Assembly (NCBI GenBank): GCA_000752215.1
Contig: CCFG01000017.1
Span: forward strand, 682,001 to 746,000
Direction of reading: 5' to 3'
DNA length: 64,000 nucleotides
Source: a bacterium MS4
GTDB taxonomy: Bacteria > Bacillota > Clostridia > Oscillospirales > Acutalibacteraceae
Shown here: piece after piece, positions 27,005-35,523 of the stretch
How positions within the stretch are numbered: the stretch's first letter is position 1
Layout: every line of letters starts with the position of its first letter
Made by a program: the position numbers and the translations under genes
The notes under the pieces: model-generated
Database searches by the model: none
What the model was told of the DNA's origin: nothing
Seen by the model: only the letters and a program-made list of their open reading frames with translations

Positions 27005-27168
27005 CGGTCTATAAAAATCTCTTTTTGAAAATTACAATAAATTATAAGCTATATGAAGAATATTATAACAAGGTTAAGGCAAAATAACAAATAAGAAATG
27101 CAAATATGATGAAATCATTACTAATTTGAAAAATATTGGTTCATTATGTGAAATTTTTTTATATTTTA

Positions 27169-27230
27169 TTGCATTATAAACAATAAAATATTATACTATA
27201 TGACATTAACAGAATTTACGCTGGTAAATT
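27169..27230 (+). promoter_or_regulatory. Promoter and inverted repeat ahead of an XRE gene
   Basis: TTGCAT (27169-27174), 17-bp spacer, TATACT (27192-27197). Just downstream of the expected start lies AATTTAC-GCTG-GTAAATT (27213-27230), a perfect inverted repeat with 7-bp arms. Position and symmetry suggest an operator, perhaps for autoregulation by the XRE protein at 27328. The rest of the AT-rich gap 26898-27327 shows no gene. Confidence 0.6.
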
Positions 27231-27327
27231 TCCAATGATTTGTAAATTTTCAGGAAATTTTGTTACAGGCGCTGTGCAGATGGAATATGTATGTGCGTAA
27301 AAAATATTTCGTGGGGAGATGAATTCA

Positions 27328-27576
27328 GTGAGATTACGCAAACAGGCACTTGGAACTCGTAATTTAGTCGGTGCGCGTGTGGAGATGGCACGCAAAAACC
27401 AAGGGATGAAGCAGAAAGAGCTTCTGGCTCAGCTTCAGGTTAACGGTGTCGATATGAACGCCTCCGGCTTGTCTAAATTGGAAGGCCAGATCCGCTATGT
27501 AACGGATTTTGAACTTTCTGCTTTAGCTAATATTTTAAATGTTTCAGTCGACTGGCTTTTAGGCCGCGAAAAATAA
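27328..27576 (+). CDS. XRE family helix-turn-helix regulator
   Basis: A protein of about 82 residues, almost entirely one HTH_3 domain: LVGARVEMARKNQGMKQKELLAQLQ, SGLSKLEGQIRYVTDFELSALANILNVSVDWLLG. ATG 27319 is in frame, but GGGGAG abuts it; the nine-base spacing points to GTG 27328 as start. It binds DNA by inference and has no effector domain. A terminator follows, so it is monocistronic; its target may be the repeat in its own leader. Confidence 0.85.
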   Translation: MRLRKQALGTRNLVGARVEMARKNQGMKQKELLAQLQVNGVDMNASGLSKLEGQIRYVTDFELSALANILNVSVDWLLGREK

Positions 27577-27601
27577 TCGTATTTGAATAACGGGGCAGGT
27601 T

Positions 27602-27636
27602 GAGGCGCTTCGCGTTGAGCGGGGCGCTCTTTTTTT
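27602..27636 (+). terminator. Terminator after the XRE gene
   Basis: GAGGCGCTTCGC pairs with GCGGGGCGCTC (one bulge, two wobbles) around a GTTGA loop, followed by TTTTTTTG. Confidence 0.75.
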
Positions 27637-27715
27637 GCTTTCTTTTTTGCAAAAGATCGAATATAATGATATTATATTACTATTTCGGACAGCAAAAGGC
27701 AAGGAGGATATGATT

Positions 27716-28846
27716 TTGTTTGACAGGCGACAGCTTACCCGGTTAAAGCCGCTACTGGCCTTTTTCGTAGGGTTTACTTTGCTTTTCTACTTTTTCGCGC
27801 TTACGCTGAAATTCACGTTTCCTTTTCTGGCGGGATTTCTGCTGGCCCTGATCGTACAGCCCGTCATCCGACAGCTGAAAAAGCGGATGCATTTCAACCC
27901 CTCGGGGGCTGCGGCGCTTTCCACGCTTCTGGTTTTTGTGGTGGTGTTCGGCCTTCTGTTTCTGTTGGGCTACTGGCTGATTTATGAAATCAGCAACCTG
28001 CTGAACAATCTGACCACGGACGTAGGCGCCCTGACCGCGCCGATCAACAGCCTGATCAGTATGGCGGGAGAGTATTTGAATCGCATCAATTCCAAATATA
28101 TCGAGCAGAATCAGCAGCAGATTCTGAATATCGCCCAATCCGGCGCCGGAATTGTAAAAACGATCTTGGCGAGCGTGCTCACCTTCCTGACTTCCCTGCC
28201 GGCCATTTTCACCATGTTCATCGTCATGATCCTTTCCACTTACTTTTTTTCAAAGGACATGACCTCGATCAAATCGCACGTCATGTCGCTGTTTTCCCAG
28301 ACCACTGCGTTCAATATCCGCTCCGCGTCGCGCCACGGAATGAATATGAGCGGAAAATACGTCGGTTCCTATCTGCTGATTTATTTCATCACCTTTGTGG
28401 AAACGCTGATCGTTTTTTTCGCACTGGGCGTACCGTATCCGCTTGTTCTGAGCATTGTGACCGGCATCGCCGATATTCTTCCCGTGCTCGGCCCCGGAAC
28501 CATTTATATTCCCCTGACGCTTCTTTACCTTGTAAGCGGCAACTTTTTCAAAGCGGGCGCGCTTCTGGTCTGCTGGCTTCTGATTACCTCCATCCGCCAG
28601 ATCATTGAGCCGAAACTGATCTCCTCGTCGATCGACATTCATCCGCTGACCATGCTCGCGGCGATCTATTTCGCGCTGGTGGCCCAGAATTTTCTGATTC
28701 TGATCTACTGCTCCGCGCTTTTGATCCTTTATAAGATTCTGACCCAGATCGGCGTGCTCCCCACCCTGTTTGAAGCGAAGCCCGCCGCCGGCAAGGAGAC
28801 TGCAAAAACCGGCCCGAAAAGCGATCCGCCCCCACCGGAAATCTAG
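27716..28846 (+). CDS. AI-2E/YtvI family membrane permease
   Basis: About 376 residues with seven or eight membrane helices in the AI-2E transporter pattern: two close N-terminal helices (~15-55), a third (~60-85), a long amphipathic stretch, then a C-terminal helix bundle with IVTGIADILPVLGPGTIYIP (~245) and the family's IRQIIEPKLISSSIDIHPLTML. It is of the YtvI type that many spore formers carry; that link is from family knowledge. AAGGAGG (27701-27707) is too close to ATG 27710 and well placed for TTG 27716. Substrate unknown. Confidence 0.85.
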   Translation: MFDRRQLTRLKPLLAFFVGFTLLFYFFALTLKFTFPFLAGFLLALIVQPVIRQLKKRMHFNPSGAAALSTLLVFVVVFGLLFLLGYWLIYEISNLLNNLTTDVGALTAPINSLISMAGEYLNRINSKYIEQNQQQILNIAQSGAGIVKTILASVLTFLTSLPAIFTMFIVMILSTYFFSKDMTSIKSHVMSLFSQTTAFNIRSASRHGMNMSGKYVGSYLLIYFITFVETLIVFFALGVPYPLVLSIVTGIADILPVLGPGTIYIPLTLLYLVSGNFFKAGALLVCWLLITSIRQIIEPKLISSSIDIHPLTMLAAIYFALVAQNFLILIYCSALLILYKILTQIGVLPTLFEAKPAAGKETAKTGPKSDPPPPEI

Positions 28847-28853
28847 CAGGCAG

Positions 28854-28884
28854 AAAAACCGGGCCGTTAACGGCCCGGTTTTTT
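28854..28884. terminator. Bidirectional terminator
   Basis: A 24-bp perfect palindrome (AACCGGGCCGTT and its mirror, 28857-28880) flanked by A5 on the left and T6 on the right. It ends the YtvI-like gene on plus and, with the left A-tract, the AbrB-like gene on minus. Confidence 0.92.
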
Positions 28885-29114
28885 CATAGTCTTTTAATTG
28901 TATCGACACACTCCGCACACACACAGCCCTTGTCAGTTTGGATAACATTAACCGACGATCCGCATAATTTACAGCATGGGTCGGCCTTTTGCAAAACAAT
29001 TTCCCCGTCAGCCAATATAACGTTCATAATAGTTTTCGTATTTACTCCCAATACATTTCTCATTTCGGCAGGTAATACAATTCTCCCTAATTCATCCACC
29101 GCACGCTGAACCAT
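28884..29114 (-). CDS. AbrB/SpoVT-type regulator with C-terminal zinc-finger-like motif
   Basis: A 76-residue protein. Residues 1-45 are a swapped-hairpin AbrB domain (VQRAVDELGRIVLPAEMRNVLG...ILADGEIVLQKADP). The tail carries CKLCG and CVCAEC, two cysteine pairs that could bind zinc, as in some clostridial AbrB proteins. GGGGGTG before ATG 29114 sets the start; the frame continues upstream without one. Such proteins control the transition to stationary phase or sporulation in spore formers. Target unknown. Confidence 0.85.
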   Translation of the reverse strand: MVQRAVDELGRIVLPAEMRNVLGVNTKTIMNVILADGEIVLQKADPCCKLCGSSVNVIQTDKGCVCAECVDTIKRL

Positions 29115-29264
29115 ATTTTCACCCCCATCCCTCAAAAAAGGAACTAAATTCCTCACATTAAAATTATAATGCATAAAATGATGAATGTCAATCATAATAT
29201 TATGCATATAAATCTATGTTAATAAAAGCATATTGACACTACACTTTTATTTGGGGTGATTGAC

Positions 29265-29492
29265 ATGGATTTAAAGCATTATGATCAATACAGAAAGCTG
29301 GGCCTGAATATCGCATATTACCGGAAGGACAAAGGATACACACAGGAAGCTCTTGCGGAAAAGCTGGACATTGACAGAACAACCGTAAGTAAAATTGAGC
29401 TTGCCGTTTCGGGGGTCTCGCTGGACATCCTTTTCGCGATCTCCGACCTGCTGAAAGTTCCCGTATATAAATTTTTCGAATTCAGAGATTAA
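29265..29492 (+). CDS. XRE family helix-turn-helix regulator (small)
   Basis: A 75-residue single-domain HTH_3 protein: LGLNIAYYRKDKGYTQEALAEKLDIDRTTVSKIE, then LDILFAISDLLKVPVYKFFEF. GGGGTG upstream supports ATG 29265 over the in-frame GTG 29256. It is divergent from the AbrB-like gene, from which it is separated by about 150 AT-rich bases. Role unknown. Confidence 0.85.
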   Translation: MDLKHYDQYRKLGLNIAYYRKDKGYTQEALAEKLDIDRTTVSKIELAVSGVSLDILFAISDLLKVPVYKFFEFRD

Positions 29493-29565
29493 CCACAAAC
29501 AGAAAACCCAGCCGTAAACGTTTTTCCCCGCTGTTTTTCTATTGTTGACATTTTTGTAATGATTA

Positions 29566-29606
29566 TTGACTTGAGGAAGTAAGCATGCTATAGTCTAACT
29601 GTACTA
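29566..29606 (+). promoter_or_regulatory. Promoter with candidate GntR operator
   Basis: TTGACT (29566-29571), 17-bp spacer, TATAGT (29589-29594). The inverted repeat TAGT-N8-ACTA (29591-29606) overlaps the -10 and start region, a typical place for YtrA-type GntR autorepression. Confidence 0.6.
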
Positions 29607-29641
29607 ACCTTAATAATACAGAAAACACAGAAGAGGTGAGG

Positions 29642-30016
29642 ATGGTGTTCACACTCGATTATAAGAGCCGGCTGCCGATTTACGAGCAGCTGTACAGAAG
29701 CATACGGCGCATGGCCGCGGTGGGCGCTGTGGACCAGCGGGAGCCGCTTCCAAGCGTAAGGGCGCTGGCGCAGGAGCTGGGGGTCAACCCAAACACGGTG
29801 CAAAAGGCCTACCGGATGCTTGAACACGACGGTATTATCTGTTCCATCCCGGGGAAAGGGTCCTTTCTTTCCGAGGACCTCTCCGCAATTTCCCAGCAGC
29901 GGGAAATTGCGCTGGAAAAGCTGGACGACGCAATCCGGTCCGCCGCGGATTTTGGAATAACAAAAAGTCAAATCATTGTAAGGGTGGAAAGCATTGTAAG
30001 CGGGAGAGGTGAGTGA
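29642..30016 (+). CDS. GntR family regulator, YtrA type
   Basis: A 124-residue short GntR protein: winged helix at residues ~10-75 with SRLPIYEQLYRSIRR, LPSVRALAQELGVNPNTVQKAYRMLE and IPGKGSFLS, then a short helical dimerisation tail in place of a large effector domain, as in YtrA. It begins the operon with an ABC ATPase and permease and very likely represses it. The stop is 3 bases before the ATPase gene. In Bacillus the counterpart responds to cell-wall antibiotics; that is family knowledge and not shown here. Confidence 0.9.
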   Translation: MVFTLDYKSRLPIYEQLYRSIRRMAAVGAVDQREPLPSVRALAQELGVNPNTVQKAYRMLEHDGIICSIPGKGSFLSEDLSAISQQREIALEKLDDAIRSAADFGITKSQIIVRVESIVSGRGE

Positions 30017-30019
30017 GCG

Positions 30020-30919
30020 ATGATAGAAGCAAAAAAACTAACGAAGAAATTCGGCGCGACCACCGCACTGGATGAGATATCTTTTTCCATCGGGTCGGGT
30101 TCGGTGTTCGGGCTGGTCGGTTCCAACGGCGCCGGAAAATCCACATTTCTGCGCACGCTCGCGGGAATCTATAAGCCGGACGGCGGCGAGGTACTTCTGG
30201 ACGGAGCGGCGCCGTTCGAAAACTCGGAGGTCAAGTCTCAGATTTTCTTCATATCGGATTTTCCGTATTTTCTGCCGCAGGCCACGCTGAGAGAAATGGC
30301 GGGATTTTTCTCCCGCATTTACCCCGGCTGGAGCCAGAAGCGGTTTGAAGAGCTGTGCGGGCTGTTCCCGATCGACAGCAAGAGCAAAATCGTGAATATG
30401 TCCAAGGGGATGCAGCGGCAGGCGGCGATTATCTGCGCGATCGCGACCCAGCCGAGCTGCCTTCTTCTGGACGAGGTGTTCGACGGCCTTGACCCGGTGA
30501 TGCGCCAGCTTTTAAAGCGCATTGTTTCCGGGGAAGTCGCCCAGCGCGGCATGACGGTGATCATCGCCTCGCACAATCTGCGGGAGCTGGAAGATTTCTG
30601 CGACCATGTGGGGCTGTTCCACAAAGGCGGCGTCGTATTCGAGCGCGACCTTGACGAGCTGAAGCTCGGCATCAACAAGGTGCAGGCGGTGTTCAAGCCT
30701 ATGCCCGAAATCAGCGCTTTCGCGCCGCTGGAAATCATTAAGACCGAAATGCACGGTTCCCTGATTAATCTGGTGATCCGCGGTTCAAAAGACGAGATTC
30801 TGGAAAAGATAAACGGGTTGAACCCTGTTTTCGCGGAAGTGCTTCCGCTCACTCTTGAAGAAGTATTTATCAGTGAAATGGAGGTGGCCGGTTATGACCT
30901 CGAAAACATCCTCAACTAG
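30020..30919 (+). CDS. ABC transporter ATP-binding protein
   Basis: A 299-residue ATPase with Walker A GSNGAGKST (~38-46), a signature written NMSKGMQRQAAI in place of LSGGQ (~133-144), Walker B CLLLDEVFDGLD (~152-163) and the switch histidine in IIASHN. The variant signature and EVFDGLD are typical of YtrB/YhcH-like exporters paired with YtrA regulators. A C-terminal extension (~220-299) follows. It works with the permease whose gene starts 26 bases before this stop. Confidence 0.93.
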   Translation: MIEAKKLTKKFGATTALDEISFSIGSGSVFGLVGSNGAGKSTFLRTLAGIYKPDGGEVLLDGAAPFENSEVKSQIFFISDFPYFLPQATLREMAGFFSRIYPGWSQKRFEELCGLFPIDSKSKIVNMSKGMQRQAAIICAIATQPSCLLLDEVFDGLDPVMRQLLKRIVSGEVAQRGMTVIIASHNLRELEDFCDHVGLFHKGGVVFERDLDELKLGINKVQAVFKPMPEISAFAPLEIIKTEMHGSLINLVIRGSKDEILEKINGLNPVFAEVLPLTLEEVFISEMEVAGYDLENILN

Positions 30920-32759
30920 GCGCAGGAAAGAATTTTGGGAAACATACTTATGGTCGCTGAAGAAAAACCGCGGTATGATGGCGCTTCTTGCGCTTCTGAT
31001 GTTTATCGCGCTGCCCATGATTCTGATGATCCTGATGGCGAACACGCAGAATCGGATTACCACCGAGGTTTACACGCCCGAAATGTGGACGCAGACCTAT
31101 CTGAGCAGCGTCACAGGGCTGACCGCTCTGATTGTCACCCCGATGTCCCTGATTTTCGTTCTGGTAATTTCCGTCTCCCTGTTCGGCTATATGCATCAAA
31201 AGCGCAGCGTGGATTTGTTCCACGCGCTGCCGGTCGGCAGGACGCCCATGATTCTGGGACGGCTGCTTGCCAGCCTGACCGCGCTTTACGCGCCTATTTT
31301 TCTGAATTTTGCGCTCGTATTCATAGTGGGCGCGGCCTATCCCGTACAGCTTCAGCTTTGCTGGGTCACCGTATTTTCCTATCTGCTGTGGCTGATGCTG
31401 ATCTGTGCGGCGGCGCTGTGCCTGTCCTCCTTCATGGCGGTCTGTACCGGAATGACAACCGACATGATTCTGTCCCTGCTGGGCATTAACGCGGCATATC
31501 CGCTTCTGATTTTTCTGGGCGACCGGTTTGCCTCCTCGCTTTTGCCCGGCCTGAATACCGGATTAACCGCAAACTCTCTTATTCTGACCGCGGTTTCTCC
31601 TTACATGGCCGCTTTCATGCCGTATATTGTGAGCGGAAGCCAGGCTCGCAGCGGAGCTCTGGTTGTCGATACGGGCTTCTATGTGTGGTGGATCCTATTT
31701 ACCCTCGTGCTTCTGGCGGGCACCGTCCTTCTCTACCAGAAACGCCGCAGCGAATGTGCCGAAAGCAGCTTTGCTTTCTCCCTTCCCAAAAATGTGATCC
31801 GTTTCATGATCACCGCTGTGACGGGCCTCGGTCTGGGGCTGCTGCTCCAGAGCGGAACGGAAAGCTCCGGGAACTTCTTTATCGGCCTGATCGCCGGGTC
31901 CCTTGCCGCGCATATTGTGACGGAGACCATTTATTCCCGCGGGTTTAAGCAGCTGAAAAGGAGCTTCGTCGGATACGGCGTTTTCATGGCCGTGTTTGTG
32001 GTCACTTATGCTTTTCTTGCCACGGGCGCTTTGGGCTACGACATCCGCGTTCCCCTGGCAGAGGATGTGGCAAGTGTCACCATAGAGGATCCTTACACGA
32101 ACAACGGCGGGCAGATTCTTGACGCGAATCACCGCGTCCTTACCTCCGTTACGCCGACACTGACGGAAAAGGCCAATATTGAAAACGTAACCGAATTCCA
32201 TAAGAAAATCACGCAGGACAAAAGAGAACATTCCTATCCTTATTGCCTGAACAGCATGAACGGCACTTCCTTTACGTTAACCTATCATCTGAAAAACGGC
32301 GGCACCGTAAACAGAACCTATTATCTGGAATATAAGAATGACGGACAGGGAAATCCGATCTCTCCGCTGGGCGAAATCGCCGATACCAGGGAATACAAAG
32401 AAACGCAGGACCTCCTGTTTTATGTTGAGCCGGAGTACATCAAAAGCGTCGATCTGGACACACGGGGCGGGGAAGACAGCACCACCTTCGCGCCGGACCT
32501 GAACACCAAAAAGGAACTGCTGGACGCTATGAAGCAGGATTACCTGGACGGCAAGCTGAACAACGGCAAAGATCTTGGCGCAGAAGCCTCTTATCTGGTG
32601 ATCGAATACAAGACTCCCCTTCAGGTGAAGGACGGCAAGCTGAAAACCCTGTTGAACGGATACGAAGGCAATATTTACCTGTACGCAAACAGCTACCATT
32701 TTCTGAACAACTCCAGCAAAACCGGAGAATTGGTGGAAAAACTCGGCTGGAATAAATAA
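30894..32759 (+). CDS. ABC-2 type permease with large extracytoplasmic domain
   Basis: A 621-residue permease: about ten membrane helices between residues ~25 and ~400, then a soluble outside domain (~405-621) that starts near RVPLAEDVASVTIEDPY. This layout resembles Firmicutes permeases carrying a DUF6449-like domain. The first region has MHQKRSVDLFHALPVGR, typical for this exporter type. GGAGGTGG selects ATG 30894, overlapping the ATPase gene. Substrate unknown; the GntR-ABC context suggests envelope stress or drug resistance. Confidence 0.85.
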   Translation: MTSKTSSTRRRKEFWETYLWSLKKNRGMMALLALLMFIALPMILMILMANTQNRITTEVYTPEMWTQTYLSSVTGLTALIVTPMSLIFVLVISVSLFGYMHQKRSVDLFHALPVGRTPMILGRLLASLTALYAPIFLNFALVFIVGAAYPVQLQLCWVTVFSYLLWLMLICAAALCLSSFMAVCTGMTTDMILSLLGINAAYPLLIFLGDRFASSLLPGLNTGLTANSLILTAVSPYMAAFMPYIVSGSQARSGALVVDTGFYVWWILFTLVLLAGTVLLYQKRRSECAESSFAFSLPKNVIRFMITAVTGLGLGLLLQSGTESSGNFFIGLIAGSLAAHIVTETIYSRGFKQLKRSFVGYGVFMAVFVVTYAFLATGALGYDIRVPLAEDVASVTIEDPYTNNGGQILDANHRVLTSVTPTLTEKANIENVTEFHKKITQDKREHSYPYCLNSMNGTSFTLTYHLKNGGTVNRTYYLEYKNDGQGNPISPLGEIADTREYKETQDLLFYVEPEYIKSVDLDTRGGEDSTTFAPDLNTKKELLDAMKQDYLDGKLNNGKDLGAEASYLVIEYKTPLQVKDGKLKTLLNGYEGNIYLYANSYHFLNNSSKTGELVEKLGWNK

Positions 32760-32798
32760 CAAGCTGCATAATCACGCAAATACAGCATATCAATACAG

Positions 32799-32832
32799 GA
32801 AGGCGGCCGGCTCTCGGACCGGCCGCCTTTTC
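32799..32832 (+). terminator. Terminator of the GntR-ABC operon
   Basis: AAGGCGGCCGG (32800-32810) pairs with CCGGCCGCCTT (32819-32829), eight-base loop, followed by TTTTCTA. Confidence 0.9.
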
Positions 32833-32898
32833 TATCCGGAAATACCGTCATGCGCTCCTCTTGGCCGCGCTGTGCCGGTTAAAAATTGATCCTGAAAA

Positions 32899-33648
32899 AT
32901 GTTTTGGGAGGAACCTGAAATTATAAACACTGAAAATCAAAAGGAATACGAAGAGAAAAGAAAAATCACCGGCATCGTATCCGTTTCCGTGCTGCTCCTT
33001 TTGTTCGCGGCAGCCACCGCGCTGCTTTGGAGACCGCTGATCGACACCATCTCCAACCCGGAGCAGTTCCGCGTATGGGTCAACCTGCACGGGGTGGCGG
33101 GAAGATTTGCCTTCGTCGGTATGATGGTCCTGCAGATTATCTTTGCCGTGATCCCCGGCGAACCGATGGAGGTCGGCGCGGGCTATGCCTTCGGCACTCT
33201 GGAGGGCACCCTGCTGTGCCTGGCCGGAGCGGCGGTCGGCTCGTCCGTTATTTTCCTGTTTACAAAGCTTTGGGGGAACAGATTGGTGGAAGCGTTTATC
33301 AGCCGGGAAAAAATCCATTCCCTGCGCTTTATGAAATACAGCAGAAATCTGAACTTCCTCGTATTTTTCGCGTTCCTGATTCCGGGAACCCCGAAGGACC
33401 TTATGACCTATTTTATCGGGCTTACGTCCATGAAGCTGAAAACCTTTTTGATTCTGACCAGTATTGCGCGGATTCCTTCTGTGATCACCTCTACGATTAC
33501 AGGCAATGCGTTGGGGATGCAGGATTACAGGATCGCGGCCATCATTTATTCCGTCACGGCAGCCGTCAGCCTGATTGGCGCGATTGCTTACCGCAGAATT
33601 TCCAAACGGTACCGGCAGGACAAAAAAGAAAAATCCGGAAGTGACTGA
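32899..33648 (+). CDS. TVP38/TMEM64 family membrane protein
   Basis: A 249-residue protein of the DedA-like VTT family: about six hydrophobic segments with IPGEPMEVGAGYAFGTLEGTLLCLAGAAVG (shown in part: PMEVGAGYAFG) and the conserved FLIPGTPKDLMTYFIGLT. Related proteins act as lipid scramblases or flippases. The start is unusual: GGGAGG (32906-32911) lies inside the frame after ATG 32899, eight bases before an in-frame ATT at 32920, while ATG 32899 has no good ribosome site. Either a weak ATG or a rare ATT start is used. Confidence 0.85.
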   Translation: MFWEEPEIINTENQKEYEEKRKITGIVSVSVLLLLFAAATALLWRPLIDTISNPEQFRVWVNLHGVAGRFAFVGMMVLQIIFAVIPGEPMEVGAGYAFGTLEGTLLCLAGAAVGSSVIFLFTKLWGNRLVEAFISREKIHSLRFMKYSRNLNFLVFFAFLIPGTPKDLMTYFIGLTSMKLKTFLILTSIARIPSVITSTITGNALGMQDYRIAAIIYSVTAAVSLIGAIAYRRISKRYRQDKKEKSGSD

Positions 33649-33678
33649 CAACTCAGCCGCTCCCGGATTTATTTTTTT
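33631..33678 (+). terminator. Terminator between convergent genes
   Basis: AAATCCGG (33631-33638) pairs with CCGGATTT (33663-33670) and is followed by a seven-base T run on plus. It ends the TVP38 gene; the tail reaches the stop codon of the convergent flavodiiron gene. Confidence 0.75.
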
Positions 33679-34867
33679 ACTTCATGTTGGATACTATTTC
33701 TTTTGCGTATGCCCTGATGGCCGTCAGGTCTTCTTCTGTAGGACTGAAAAGAACACGGAAGCCTTCTCCGATAAACCGGAGCTTCAGGTGTTCCATCCGG
33801 GATTTCATCATCGGAACGGCTTCGCCGCTCCAGCCGTAAGCGCCGAACGCCCCGACCGGTTTTTGTTTGGTGTTGATCGCGTCCACGCTGGCAAGGATGT
33901 CCCAGATGACTTTCGGCGCGTCGCGGTTAATGGTGCAGGAACCGATCAGCAGAGCGTCCGCTTCATTGACCAGCTTTGCTGCCTCTTCAAACGGCGTGAA
34001 GACGACATTGATCAGCTCCGCATCCAGCTTCTCGTCTTTTTTCAGTTCGTCATAGGCTGCTTCGGCCAGCTTCGCAGTACATCCGTAAGCGGAAGCGTAA
34101 AGGATACCGACCTTTTTTTTCTCATGCGGGACGGGAGTGCTCCACTCCCGGTAAAGCTCCTCGCATTTCTGAATGCTTTCGGTAAGACAGGGGCCGTGAC
34201 TGGGACAGACCAATGTAATCGGAAGGTCCTTTATTTTGTCAAGCCCGGCCAGAACATAGGGCTTGAACGGCCCGAAAATACAATTGTAATAATACTCAAA
34301 TTGCTCGCTGTACTTGTCCGGATAATGGACGGTCGTATCAAGCATAGTGGGCTCGCAGTAATGCGTCCCCAGAAAGTCGCAGGTAAACAGCGTCTTTTCC
34401 GAACCCATGTAGACAAACATGGAATCCGGCCAGTGAAGAAGAGGCGCTATGATGAATTCGAGCTCTTCCCCTCCGATCGAAAGCCTGTCCCCCTGTTTTA
34501 CAGTGACGCATTGAAAGTCTCTGTTGGTAATGGCGGAAAGATACATCTTTGCCGCCACCGTACAGTAAACCGTAATATTGGGATTCATTTCGAGCAGCTT
34601 TCCAACGCTGCCGGAATGGTCCGGTTCCGTGTGGTCCATAATCAGATAATCAATTTTGGAAATATCGATGACACTTTGAATGTTATTCAGGTACTCGTCG
34701 AAAAACGGAGCGTGTACCGTATCAATCAGAACGTTCTTTTCACCCGTAATGAGGTACGCGTTATAGCTGGTGCCATAACGCGACTCCATAATAATGTCAA
34801 AAACACGCAGTGACGGATTCAGGACACCGACTGAATAAACATTGCTTTTGAGTTTGATTGCACCCAT
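33677..34867 (-). CDS. Flavodiiron protein (FprA type)
   Basis: A 396-residue A-type flavoprotein. The N-terminal metallo-beta-lactamase domain has the diiron motif HTEPDHSG (residues 79-86, H-x-E-x-D-H), with further ligands in HWPDSMFVY and near the SHGP site. The C-terminal flavodoxin domain starts at about residue 252 (VGILYASAYGCTAKLA). These enzymes reduce oxygen to water or NO to N2O in the cytoplasm of anaerobes, with electrons from rubredoxin, which is encoded by the neighbouring gene. It lacks fused rubredoxin or flavin reductase domains. Confidence 0.95.
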   Translation of the reverse strand: MGAIKLKSNVYSVGVLNPSLRVFDIIMESRYGTSYNAYLITGEKNVLIDTVHAPFFDEYLNNIQSVIDISKIDYLIMDHTEPDHSGSVGKLLEMNPNITVYCTVAAKMYLSAITNRDFQCVTVKQGDRLSIGGEELEFIIAPLLHWPDSMFVYMGSEKTLFTCDFLGTHYCEPTMLDTTVHYPDKYSEQFEYYYNCIFGPFKPYVLAGLDKIKDLPITLVCPSHGPCLTESIQKCEELYREWSTPVPHEKKKVGILYASAYGCTAKLAEAAYDELKKDEKLDAELINVVFTPFEEAAKLVNEADALLIGSCTINRDAPKVIWDILASVDAINTKQKPVGAFGAYGWSGEAVPMMKSRMEHLKLRFIGEGFRVLFSPTEEDLTAIRAYAKEIVSNMK

Positions 34868-34891
34868 TCTAATGACATTCTTCCTTTTCAG

Positions 34892-35047
34892 TTATTCCGG
34901 AGAAAACATATCCTTGCCGACCCCGCACATAGGGCAGGTCCAGTCGTCGGGCAGATCCTCGAATTTCGTTCCGGGTGCGATGCCGTTGTCCGGATCACCT
35001 ACCGCGGGGTCGTATACATAGCCGCATGCATTACAAACATATTTCAT
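34892..35047 (-). CDS. Rubredoxin
   Basis: A 51-residue protein read directly from the minus strand: [20 protein letters not shown] at the start, later [17 protein letters not shown]. The two CxxC(G) pairs and the length are those of classical rubredoxin, an Fe(Cys)4 electron carrier. AGGAGAAAAGC upstream serves as ribosome site. It lies 24 bases before the flavodiiron gene on the same strand, so the two form an oxygen/NO-reducing pair. Confidence 0.95.
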   Translation of the reverse strand: MKYVCNACGYVYDPAVGDPDNGIAPGTKFEDLPDDWTCPMCGVGKDMFSPE

Positions 35048-35104
35048 AAGCTTTTCTCCTTTGTTTTGAATTTGTCATTAGTATAGAATAGCACAGCTTT
35101 TTTG

Positions 35105-35350
35105 TCAATCGGAATCCGCCTCAAATTGAAAGTCTTCGATTATTTCGCTTAAATTGGTCGGAAAAACCGAACCCCTCTGCAGCTGCTGCGCCACATTCAT
35201 TGCCGTCCCCAAATCTTGTGACACTATCTGGTCAGCTTTTTCTACACGGGTCACGGTAATTTCCACCCCGAAACCCGTGCTGCGGCTACCATAAACGTAA
35301 TATTTCAGATTATTGCCGCACAGCTCAATATTCCCTACACATTTTCTCAT
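35105..35350 (-). CDS. DUF6514-like small protein
   Basis: An 81-residue protein, MRKCVGNIELCGNNLKYYVY at the start, ending in LSEIIEDFQFEADSD. AAGGAGG followed by a GGAAAA spacer before ATG 35350 is a strong site. The pattern of two beta strands, an EITVTR(V/I)EKADQIVSQDL-like stretch and the terminal PTNLSEIIEDF resembles DUF6514, a small clostridial family with no known function. It may share a transcript with rubredoxin and the flavodiiron protein. Confidence 0.6.
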   Translation of the reverse strand: MRKCVGNIELCGNNLKYYVYGSRSTGFGVEITVTRVEKADQIVSQDLGTAMNVAQQLQRGSVFPTNLSEIIEDFQFEADSD

Positions 35351-35523
35351 TTTTCCCCTCCTTTTTGTGTGAAATATGACCACAAACTAGTTTTATGATA
35401 ATTCAATTTCGCGGGATATTCAAGACAAAACGGACCGTTTCTTTGTGAAAATTATATTTCCGCAATATCTTTGACCCTTTTGGACTTTTCAGGCACATCT
35501 TGTATATTGGATTTAAGAACTAT

